This document shows positions 13,601-25,847 of a stretch of 64,000 bases of DNA, one piece after another. Origin of the DNA: Diadema setosum (lineage: Eukaryota > Echinodermata > Echinoidea > Diadematoida > Diadematidae); the NCBI RefSeq assembly GCF_964275005.1, contig NC_092688.1, forward strand, positions 23,303,440-23,367,439, read 5' to 3'. Numbering within the stretch: position 1 is the first letter of the stretch; each line of letters starts with the position of its first letter. The position numbers and the translations under genes were made by a program. The notes beneath the pieces were generated by a model, which did no database searches, was not told the DNA's origin, and saw nothing but the letters and a program-made list of their open reading frames with translations.

Positions 13601-16600
13601 ACAGTAACGTATAAGCATTATGAAACTGGAGCTCCAAGATGACTTCGCACATGAATATTTATGAGCTTAATTCATGAATATGTATGAATATGCGTTTATG
13701 TCAATACTATATATATGAATTATGTTTGAGCAGAGGAGCCTGCTGTGGAGAGTGACTCTTTTGCAACCGATTGTATGGCTTGTGTGGAGTGTATGTTTTT
13801 GTGGAGTCGTGTGATTTTGCACGATGATAATATAGAAGGGTATTTGATAACGGTGTATATGCAAATGTGTATATGGTATAATGTATAATGGCCCGGAGAT
13901 GATTAGCGTGTGAATGGGTGTGACAGTAACGTATGGGATTAAGCACTTTTGTATAGTGGATTGTGGATCTATGGAGAGTTAGACTTTTTTCGTTCTTGTT
14001 GCTGGAATGGATTACATGCACGACATGGCTATAGTGTGGAGTGTATGTTCTCATGGAGTCGTATACTTTTGCACGATGATACGCATAGTTGATACGAATA
14101 TTTAAATGCGTATACGACAGTAACGTATGACGATTAAGCATCATCAATAGCAAATTGTGGAGCAGTGGAGCTCCAAGATGACGTAGCATATGGATTTGAA
14201 TGAACACGATGAAACGATGAAATGATGAAACGATGAAATGATGAAAAAAAAAGGAATATTACTGGCTAATTCATTCTCACTTTTGATGCCAAGTAACTCA
14301 CACCGTAATGATATTGCGTCATGCAAAGTCATATAAGACTTCCATGACATACTGCAAACGCACACAGCTCCACCACACCATAAACTCTACATAGGCCCTG
14401 AAGTTCATAAGATGTCAAGTCATAAACATTCATACATCATACAGCATCTCTGGAACTCCACTGTTCCACGACCCCGCTACTTGGCGGGTGCTTGATCATT
14501 ATTTTATGATCCTACATCGTGTTTACACAGAATAATTCACAGATTCACAATTCACTATTGATAATGCTTATACGTTCATTCAAAGTTCTTTTGCTCTCAC
14601 TATCCATTATTCACGTCTTCATAATCCATATTTCTATCATTCATTTTTCTTTTGTTCTATTCATCCATAATGCATATTTCCATTATTCATAATTCCACAA
14701 TTTATATTTCTTACGTTTCCCTCACCCATATTTTGTATTTCCGTAATTCATATTCTAAGTCCATAATTCAGATTACCACATTTCATCATTCTTTTGTCTA
14801 TGAAATATTGATATCATATTCCTTTGTTTTAAACAAAATAGTATTTTTATGACGCTCAAAGCACCCCTTTATCACTTATGAGACCTGCATGGCATTGATT
14901 GGTAGGCGATTTTAAACCTGTCTTGACTCACAGTGACACCTTTTCGAAAGAAGTTGCAATTTTGTCACTGATGGGAGATTGGTGTAGGCCTACTCATTTG
15001 CATATTCATGCCAACTTTTCGAGAATTGTTTTGCAAAAATTATCAAATCCTTACAATTTCATATTTTGACGTCTTTTATATCCGATTTTGATCAAATTGT
15101 CACTGATATGCTCGTACAATTTCACTCTTTCTTTTAGACTAACCTTTTACTCGTCCAAAATTCGCCGTCGGACAAAATATGTACCGAGTTTTGATTTGTG
15201 TTGTTTCTTTCCATGTATGTTTTCGTTTGTTTGTTTGTTTGTTTGTTTGTTGGTTTGCTTTTGTTCAGAATTCAAAGATCATGGCCCAGTTCTGTTCAAA
15301 TCGCCATTGTATGGTCACACGTATTTACAAAATGCAGAACCCTCGACACATCAAGACTGTAGAAAACCATGATTATTCGGAAATGATGGTAATTTAGATA
15401 AGTGAAAGATTATCAACAGAATACTGTGAAAGCGGGAAAAATATTCCCATAATCAACCAAAATTAACTGCTATATTGCCACCAAGTGCAAAGGCCTGCGC
15501 AGGGAAAGAGGATAAATCTACCGTCATTAATCATTCATCGGTTCTGGTTATGACGAAGTGTGCAATTATCCAAATTAACACTCTACAGCAGTGACCACGT
15601 GTGTCCTGATACTGCTCCATGACGCGCAAAAATCCTTGCTGACTGCTCAACCAAACATGGTGGCCGACCACGCGGGAAGTGACCCGTGAGGGAAGCCAGA
15701 CGATTGATAGCACCGTGTCTTTCTGAGATAATTTATGATTATTGAGACGCTTTTGATGTATTTTTTGTGTCCTTTCTTTCCAGTAATTACGCGGAAACGT
15801 TGAGATTAATGATAGTCGTCTGTCATGTAATTCAACCTGCCTTCATGCTCCAAGGGAGAGAGTGAAATGACTAGATAAAGGAATTTTCTGATTTTGTCTT
15901 TGACGTAAATAATACATCAAAAACAATTGCTTTTGTACAGGAGTTCCTTTATAATTGTAATAACATTAATTTGTTTTATGATGACCCAAATGTAGGCTTT
16001 CTGAGAATTATTTCTCTGATTTATTTTACACACTTTTAATTACTATCACTATCATTTTAGATACTAAAAAGTACTCTGCTTCAATTAATGTTTTCTTTAC
16101 TAAAAAGGTTCAATGTTATTAGACATCCATAATAACATTATAACCGATATCATTACAATTATTCCTGTCATGATTTACAGCATTCTTTTGATTATCGTCA
16201 CCATTGTAAGTCCCATGAAATTCGTAATTATAAGTAATTCTGATGTATAACAATGAGTAAGTGCCTATCTACAAACGGAGTTCAATCTCGAATGGATCGG
16301 ATATGGCTGCCTAGGTGAGGAAAGGGTCAATTCAATCTAATGACTACAGATCTCCACGGAACGCCCCAACCCTCCCCTCCCCTTCCCCCCCCCCCACACA
16401 CACCAGATGGCTTTTCATTTCCTTTTAGCCTGTGGGGACACTAAGTTGTAATGAAATGAATATATTCATTCATACACGTTTATACGAAACAATGCATTGA
16501 GACAATGAATGGCATGTGTGTCATGTGTGAACCAAGGGCCTATATCTCATTGGAGGAGACTTCATCGGAGGCAACTCTAACGATCAAGAGATGGCTTGCG

Positions 16601-19600
16601 TTTAGAAGGCGACTCCACGGCGACGGTCCAAGACGTCTAACATGGCGACAACTTATTCGTTCGGAAGTCGCAGAAACGTCAAAGCCGACGTTGTCGAGAC
16701 GTCTCAACGACGTCTTCTCAGTCGCGGAGACGTCATCGCACGTCTCCGCGACGTCTCCGGAAGGTTACCAATGATTCACCGCAGGGAGATGTCTCAGAGA
16801 CCTCGCGGATAAAATTAGTCTCCTCGACTAAGGAGACGTCTCTGAGACCAGTTGGAGAAAATCGAACATGTTTGACTCACCGTAGAAGAGGCTAGTGTCT
16901 AGGGGACTTCGCGGAGACGTCTCTGCGTCCATTGAGACTTGAGTCGCCACAGGGTGGCCACCTACTCTCCATTCCAGTGAGATACCCACTTTATAGAGAT
17001 ACCCACTTTATATCCACATTAAAGGCATGCCACCTCTTGGCATGCCCCTGCTTTCATCATGTCCAAATGGTAGGAGGCAATCTCTGATCAATACTCTTAT
17101 TAGATTTTAAAGATGAAGGCTTACCTTTCATGGTTTGATAATGAAACCATGTATCACGATTTCTTTGCCTAAAAAAGAAAAAAAAAAATCCCATGGCAAC
17201 GTTATACCATGTAAGGAGAAATTCTTAGAGTCACGCATTCCTCATTGATGATACAACTTAATTTCCTCATTCATCAAAACACTCTCGGTTATGATGAGGT
17301 AATTCCACAATTTATGTCACATTTCGAGATTCTCTATCAACGAAAACATCATAGCAGCTGATGATTTCATGTCGTCCTGTCATCCTGCGTTGCACATGTT
17401 GCAAGGATGACATATTCCTCGTACATCCCTCGTCTTAGATATGGTTCTTAAAGAAACACCGGGTAATGATGGATACAGTTCGGTGACCGAGTGAGTATGG
17501 GGCCGTGATCTCGCTCAGAGTCGATTTTGCTTCTATACGAGCAGCTTACAGCAGCCGCCAATCACAATAACAGTGTACTCCACTATATAAAACCACAGGT
17601 GCATGCTTTGTGTTGCTATACGGCATCTTGGAAGTGAAACCATGAGGAAAACAAATTGTCTTAGGTCTGGGTGCCAAAGTAAGATTTTGGGCCTTACCTT
17701 ACTTTATCGTCCACCAGATGCTCTTTGACGGTTTTACCCTAAGTATTTCGAGAATGTTTAATCGGAATCTGGATGATGCAACTCTTGCATCCTTGAGGGT
17801 TTTAAGATATTCAAAATGGCCGCCAAAATTGCCGCCAAAATCTAAAATTCCTATATGATTTCCTCATAAATGGTGAAAAAGAAAATGGACACAAAAATGA
17901 AGAACACTGTATTTCGAGTGTGCTGAATAACTTACAATCCTCAAGAATGCAAAAGTTGCATCATCCAGATGCAGATTCAGCACACTCAAAATAGGGTACA
18001 GCCATCAAAAAACATCGTATAGACGATAAAGCAAGGTTAGGCCCAAAGACTTACTTTACCACCCAGACCAAATACAATTTTGTTTTCCTCATAGTAATAT
18101 GTCCATGATTCCGCATAGCAACACAGAGCATGCACCTGTGGTTTTATATAGTGGAGTACATTCTTATTTGTGATTGGCGGCTACTGTATCATAGAAACAA
18201 ATCATTGGACTTTAAATCAACTGGATATGACAGAGAGAACACTCAGCGCTGAGTCAGCTCGATTCGTTCTGATTGCCATTACACTCTACAAATATGATGA
18301 ATTGCAACGGCAAAGCATAAATCTGTAATTGATTGCCATGCAGTGCTGATAAATGCATTAGTGTCAGAGAAAACTGCAATATATTTCTCATTTCTCATTC
18401 TGAACAACCATTTACCAAGGATGTCATGAGCTTGTCATGATTGATTGAAACATCATGCCACAGGATTTTCTTCTTTTGCTTTTTATGAGACGATATGACA
18501 GTCAGGAAGAAATAGGATACTGATGGGAGATAAGTTTGAGAAACAGTGAGGACAAACACGACGGAATACTTGATGTTCTCTGTTGTCAGGATCGTCAATA
18601 TGGCATTTGTTTTTACCAGCTCACATCTAAAGAAATTGTTGGAGAACATCACTTAACGTGATGTGTATGAAGGATGAACTGTTATGATGACATCATATCT
18701 GTTTTCAAACAAAACCTAAGCAAATCGGAGGTAATTTCATCAACGTTAAAACTGTTTCCTGTATTCTCCATAGAGAAGCATCCACATCAATTAACGATAT
18801 CTTCCATTAGTGGAGTAACTTCATCGTAAATCACGTGCCAACACGATTCTATGGTGACGTCACGTCCTGTGTCTTCCTGTCAGTAAACTGACTGTGTGCC
18901 TAAACTATTAACAACCGCTGAGACTTTGTTATACTTCCCATTAAATTGGCAATCCACCGGGCTGGTTGGTAAGGCTACCGTTGCCATGACAACATACCGA
19001 CCCATTTTGGAATGATGCTGCATAGATTGCTGAGCGCGCGTACATGGGGACAAATTTTTCTGGCAGTCTGATCAACTTTCAGACAGTTTTCCTTTACAAA
19101 CATTTTAACCACTTAAATTGTCCGCAAAATTGACAATTACACTATATTATTACATATCAGGTTCCTTCTGTGAAGCGAATTGAGTTTGAAATCCTCACTG
19201 GAAGAGAATATCTGTAGCCGTAACTCTAAGAATAATCATTTTGAAAAACAGTGTCAGCCTTGGAAAGGAAAGTTTCTCTTGCTGATGTACATGACTTTAA
19301 TGGGCTCAATCAAACCTGTGACATATAAAAAGGCTATAGTTTGTTTTCGGAGAATGGTCATGAAAATAATGTGAGACACGCGTAAATTCTAACACCAAAC
19401 TTTCAAGACGAGGACTGTAACTTGACAATGGCATTTTAAAAGAAAAATGTGAGATTAGCAAAGAACGGAATATTACTCAACGGAAGTGTACAATAACATG
19501 CATTATAAAGAGAGAAATATATATGGAAGGAAAGAGAGAGATACATGTGGGAGGGAGTATATGCGATTAATATTTATATTCAAACGAATGGACAAGGACA

Positions 19601-22600
19601 CTGGAGAAGTGATGCATAAAAGCAAATGTAATCATCTTAGAAGTGGGAGGGAGACATGGACCTCGCTTGAAGTCACATTTTAATGCAACTCTTCATCCAA
19701 AACGAAATCAAAGTCGTAGACCCATGAACTTTAATTATTCCCCATCCCCTCATCCTCTTTTCTCTCACTCTGTCATGTTTTCTATTCTCACCTTTAGATG
19801 CCACAGGATATTGATGAATGCGTCAAGATGTAATTTGTCTGTTCTATGTCAGGGACTACATTGACAATCAGGAAAAAAGTCGCGACTTTTATCTTGAATA
19901 TCACGAAAAAAAAAAATCATAATTTGATGCAGGGATATGTCTCGCTGCCGTCAGAAACATTCATCCAAAATGCATTTCATTTCGTGTATGGTCGCAATCT
20001 TTATTGACTTTATCCAGTTTATTTCCTGCTTTGATAATAAAATGACGCGTGAGCCGCCCGTTGCAATGAACTGTCATGTGATGGATGTAACGACTTTCCA
20101 CTTTGTTCATTGCGGCATCTTAATCAGATTACCAAATAATTGTATGTCACGGACCCTTTTGATTTTAAGCTGAGGGTTACAGTCTGAGACATGAGTTATG
20201 TCACGTCGCTCTAAGTAAGCAATTAAATGCATGCATATGAACAAGCGACCACATGAGAGATGGTGGTGGTTGTGGTGATGGTGGTGGTGGTAGTGGGAAG
20301 GGGGGGGGGGGGTTCCCAAGAAGATTAATATATAAATTAAGTAAATGCAAAATGTGACTCGTGAAAAACTAGACCGCCCTCTTTAGATGGAAGCCAGCAA
20401 CAGTCCATGTGGTCACATCAGTAAAATTTAGAGATAAAGTATAAGGGACCTTTTTTTAAATTAGTGAAAAGTAGACATTCCCTTGACTTGTCACTAAGAT
20501 GAGCTCAAGATGTGTTAAAGCAAGTATTATTCTCCATGCATTCTGCAGGAGCTAGACCTAATGCTCTTTAGATGTTCTAGAAAATAATTGTTTTTATGTA
20601 GAAAAGGTGAAATTTTCTTTTATAGTTTTTGTGCCTAATGAATCAAGAAATGCTGAAAACAACAGGGGACTTTTGAAACTTCCACTGTATGTTGCAAGTT
20701 GAATTTCTCTGAATTCGCTTCCACCGTCAAAGAACTTCCTTTTGAGATCCCATTTGCAAGTTAGAGAATAATAACGAGGACAATGTGGCTTGCGGAAAAC
20801 ACTTCTGGCAGCTGCATTATAGCGTGAGAATCCGCTCCCTTAATATTCACCGAGTCCCAAAAGCTCACATTGGACTACCTAATATATCACGATACTTACA
20901 AAGTCGATAACTTGGGCGATCAGGATCCTGAAGAACACCTGAACGGGCTGAGAGACGTTCTTGACGGGGCGGAGGGTCGGTGAGCCATAGTCGTCCAGAA
21001 GATAATTAGAGAGCTCCTTTTGGTGGGAAAACGTTGCATGTTCATCACTAGTGGCAGATTCAACTGCAGGAGTAGAGGACAGAACTTTTTATTTTAATTG
21101 AATTGATACATGTGTAATTATCTTTGAGTGACAAATTACCTTGTTCTTGTTCCCCCTACCTTCTGTCATACAGACAATGTTCGTATCAAGCCAACTCTAA
21201 ATATACAAAAGCTTTTAAGAAGCAAAATAAAAAACAAAGGCAAAGGATCAGATTTAAGGGATTGTAAAGTTTAGTTTTTTAATGGTAAACAGAAAGTCAG
21301 GAATACAGAAAGTCATCACACCACAGTAGTCTTATTTTGTAACATCCAACAATGATTCTATATCTTGTCTAGGAATGCAATCACTGAATGGAGTTGACGC
21401 ATATGATGCTGAAAGACGCATATTATAAGAGTGAGTCGTTGTCAGGAGCATTGCTACTTCCATCAGGAGAAAAGTCTGTCTTACCCCGCACGACTGTGGT
21501 GTGAAGCGCCTAGTTACTCCTACTAAAACCGATTTGACCTCATAAGTAGGCACCTATTATCACTCAACATGCTCAAAATAACATCAGGTAATCTTAATTT
21601 TGTGCTTGCCACTGTAAAATTGACACATTTTTGTGTCTGGAGATGAGTACTTTGCTCACACCCTTCCTTCAGTGATGAAATGTGGAATTATGGAATATTT
21701 ACCAATGTTAGTACAATGCAGGTGATTCATGATACGTGTAATGACAATCACGATAACTGAGGGGCATTTCATGAAGCGTTTTGTCTGGCACATTTGTCTG
21801 ACAAATTTGCTCTCATTATATCAGATGCAAGGATTTTAGTAGCTTATAACAGTTTGTCAAAAAAAAAATGTATATATATATATATGTATATGTCTGACAA
21901 AACGCTTCATGAAATGTCCCCCTGAACAACCTGCCATCATTGCGTCTGAAATCTCACAAGCCAACCTAGATTTCCCTCCCATCACTTGAAAGCTTTGACC
22001 CCAAAACTGGATGGTGCAGATGCTGGTCTGATGCCATCTCTGATACCACCCAAGTTACCTACAATAGTGTCTCTGGCCTGGCAACAAAGCCAAAGGGCTT
22101 CAACGGGTGGTGAAGCAAGTCTTCATGTCTTCATCCTGTTTCTATGGCAAATAATCACCCTCTGACCCCTGAGGAAGTGCTGAACATCATCAGAATGGGG
22201 TTGCAATTAAGGCAATTGCAGGGCTGATATGCATCTTTAGCCTGAGAATCCTGCAAATTTGGGGCTGATGTCGCCTGCTGCCACATATCCAATTAAAGAG
22301 ATCTTTGAAGACAATAAAAATGACAGTTTTAGTTTTAAGACAAGACTGAATGACCTCATGATGTCAAATTGTATATATCCACACATGGGAACTGTGAAGG
22401 AACTGAAAGAAATACCTCACTTTGCTCCTTGGTTGATGTTTAATGAATAGTTTATACGGTCTTGCCTTTTGGACAGTTTCGTTTATGCCTTCACTAGTTT
22501 TTGTTGTTGTTTTAATTCAAGGAGAAAATCAAGTTTGCTCGATAATATCAAGGCGGTACTCCTAAATTGTATCATGTATTAAAGTGATGGAGGTTATGAG

Positions 22601-25600
22601 CCATTTCAAACTCGCCTCAGGACCTCCCCCCCCCCAACTCCATGCTGAAAAAAAAAATCTACATTGAGAAGGTTTTTTTTTTTTTTTTTTTTTTTTTAGT
22701 TTTGTCATTAATGTTCGATGTGTTTTGTCCTCAACCATGTATCTCTGCAGTACTGTGTAGGGTTTTTCTGTACCTTATTAATAATGGTTTTAGGGAAATG
22801 CATATTAGAAGCTTTGCTTTTTAGCTTCCCCTCCATTTTCTACATTATTTGATGAATACCATGCATCAAGGCTTCTTGAGATATTGTGTTAGTATTACAT
22901 TTTTATATTCAACCTGCATGTAGAATATGATGATATATTGATTTTTGCGTGATGTTTAGTGCACTTTTATTCTTTGTTGAAACAAAATAAAAGATATGAA
23001 ATCGTAAGGTTATGAATATTCAATGCTCAAAACTCCATTCATAATTCCTAGCAAGAATCCTAATTTATGTGGCAAATTCTGACTTTTGCATCACAAGAGA
23101 ATATCTTTTTGTTAAGAACATCCTTCAGATATATATATGATCAGCACTAAATCTTAATAAACAATGTAGCTGCATGTCAGCAAAAGCAGCAAATTGGTTT
23201 TCTATTTCCACATATATTTTTGTCATTCATATTGTACAGGAGAATAAGAGTGGCGACCATTTTGAATTTTTGCATTTAGAAGAATAAAAATACATGTAGG
23301 CTCTCTATATTGTAAGTGGCACCCAATATATTTGTATTATTGCACACGCAACACTTTATAACAGTGTAGGTACAGGACTGGAAATACAGTAAATTTGTTA
23401 TACATTTCGATGCATATTTTTTGCCATTCATATTGTAAATGAGCATAGGAATGGCGGCCATTTTGAATTGAAAATGAGCTTTAAATACTAAATGAACCTA
23501 TGTGAAATGAAAATTCTCTTGCAAATGCAGATGGAGTAACTTTAGGAACAGAAATGTACAAATTTTGGTGGAATAATTGGTCATAGAATGTACATTATTG
23601 TGATTACCGAGGCCAAAATTAGCATATTTAGCGGCCATTTTAGATTTTTGCATTTTGCCGAAAATGCTCAAGGTTACGCGAGTGGCATCAATCAGATCTG
23701 GAATCAGCACCCTCGAATTAACAAGAAACCATAAAAAACATTGTATATATATAAAAAAAAAAACAATGTTAGGTGCCTTCTAGCCTGGACTATATCCCAA
23801 CCATTTCAAAACCAATTTCATGAAAATAAACTTTAAATTCTTATTAAAATAGTATTTCATAATTGGTTATGTAATCAGTTAAAAATTAAAAGCTAATTCT
23901 CCATCTTAACCAAAACCACACTATCCCTTTAAACTACCCCCTTGTGAATAAAATCATAGCCAAAGATCTGATGAAAGAAAGCAAGCAGTGTGATAAAATT
24001 CCCTCTATCAGGGACGTACCTGTTGTGTGTTAATAATAATTCTTTGATTTGATGCGTGTTGCTTGGTGACGCGTCGTCAAACACATTATGAGGACGTGTT
24101 AGTTCAAACATGACGCTCCGCTCTGCCGCTCGGCTTTCCAAAAATAAAGTCCTTCTCTTAGTCAATACCCATTCTCTCTTCCCGATTTAGACGATCGATG
24201 AGATAAAAGAAATAGCTTCAATCACAACCATTTACATAATCGTTGCATCTTCCTTCCTACTGTCACGATAAAAACACGGAAAGACGAGAACATAATAACC
24301 GTTCCCATATTTCGAACAATTAGTTCCATAATGTGCATATTCTTTCATTGTAATACATTGTACACTTTTTTAAATCTGTATCGATAAAAAGCATGTGTTA
24401 TTGGAAATGAAATTTTATTTGAATTGAATTAAATAAAGCACGTTACCCTTTCCTCAGGTGGCAGTGTATCTTAAATAAGTTGACTGGAAAGATCAGTAAT
24501 TTACTTCCTTGAGGAAGAGGGAGGGCACTGTAACATGGAGGATGGGAACTCTCGAATTTCAATCTGAAGTTCCGGGTTCGAATCCCGTTAAGTTCCTACG
24601 TCCTTGGACTAGATGTGTTTAGCCACCGTGAGTTTTTACCCAGCCACGTGATAGGCTGGAAATACATGTACTGGTAGTCGGGCTCTTTGGTCGAGTAGTG
24701 GCAACACTGAATAATAAAGTACCCTGGATAAAGATCGGAAACCATACCTTTGTGAAAATAAAGAAATTCTACTGCATTAGCATTGTAACAATTCACTTTC
24801 TTGACGTGAGGGACTGCGGGGTCTTCACTGATATGACTGATTTGATCGTTACGAGATGGGATGTCAAACAATATTACCTTCTGTTTTATCAAATCCCCAT
24901 TTTCAAACTCTGAAGTTCAAATTAAGGGAAAATAAACGCCGACGGAATGCTGATGTCACTATTTATATGTGACAAACACTACCTAATAAACTCTGTTCAA
25001 ACCGCAGGGATGATATCAATCAGGAGTACTATTTTCCTGTCTCCTTGCCCCCCACCCCGCCCCATCAATCTCTTCTACATCTTTCGTTCTTTCTCCAGAC
25101 ACCCAGTTGCTCACAGCTTTAATTCTTGGGAAATCATTAGGACCCAGAATCTTATATTGGACTGTCGAGTCTAATCTACTTCATTTTTAATCAGATCCAC
25201 GAGAAAGATGAAATGAGCAAATGGAATTATTTTTCAGTTCATCAGCTTTGCAGTTATTTTGATGAAAAGAACTGAATTTGACATTCTTCTTTTTTGTTTC
25301 CTTAATTTCTGGTGACAAAGTAGAAACAATCAACACGCCAATACTGGTTGAAATTACTCAGAAGGGTACAATGAAATTGAAAATGGCGTCCAGCGTGTGT
25401 CCAGCGTCCTCGTGTGAGCACACGATAAATACCTATTGATTCTAGAAATGGTGTACAGAAGCATCACACACACACATACAAACAAACAAACACCCACACA
25501 CACACACACCCACACATATACATACACAAAATGTAGGGTCATGCATCCGACATCTAAAGACAAACCATTTTTAAGTGTGATGTACCAGTATGACATCCCT

Positions 25601-25792
25601 TGGTCTACGCCTTACATAGTACATTTGTGCCAAAATAGTCCTTTTCACAAAAGAGGAATGCATACAGTGGATAGCAAAGTGAAACAAGTTTGTAATTGTA
25701 CGAATATTGTGTTTCTCCTTTTCCTTTTCACAATATAATAGCTCTACTAAGCCGATGGAGCAATGTAAATGCGTTGTGTTATAATAATAATC

Positions 25793-25847
<55 letters not shown>

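Larger units (their letters stand above)
6115..20899 (-). other. nAChR-like intron 2 (14.8 kb), repeat-rich
   Basis: The intron joins VIDF of exon 2 to NEKEQ of exon 3. It holds inverted-repeat elements at 7402-7738 and 8441-9159, a LINE remnant at 10355-10735, two foldback elements (13039-14888 and 17531-18198) and a GACGTC-rich stretch (16540-16930). The stretches 6115-7400, 9160-10350, 10740-13030, 14890-16500 and 18200-20899 show only AT-rich, low-complexity DNA, apart from a poly-G run near 11189-11201, a CAG/CAA triplet run near 12545-12590 and a GGTGGT-type run near 20260-20312. I found no convincing gene there. Confidence 0.75.

Noticed and set aside
13667..14207. 166-codon minus-strand frame rich in His, Tyr and Thr
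   Set aside because: It runs through the internal repeats of the foldback element and follows their period; it is not a gene.
16505..16774. 89-codon frame rich in Arg, Ser and Thr
   Set aside because: Its composition is set by repeated GAGACGTC words; no protein match.
22160..22290. Cysteine-rich retroelement-like segment
   Set aside because: A few Gly-Cys words resemble CXC-type repeats, but stops interrupt every frame and the match is too short.
24566..24590. Functional tRNA gene
   Set aside because: Only the T-arm and B-box are convincing; no acceptor stem or A-box at the right distance.
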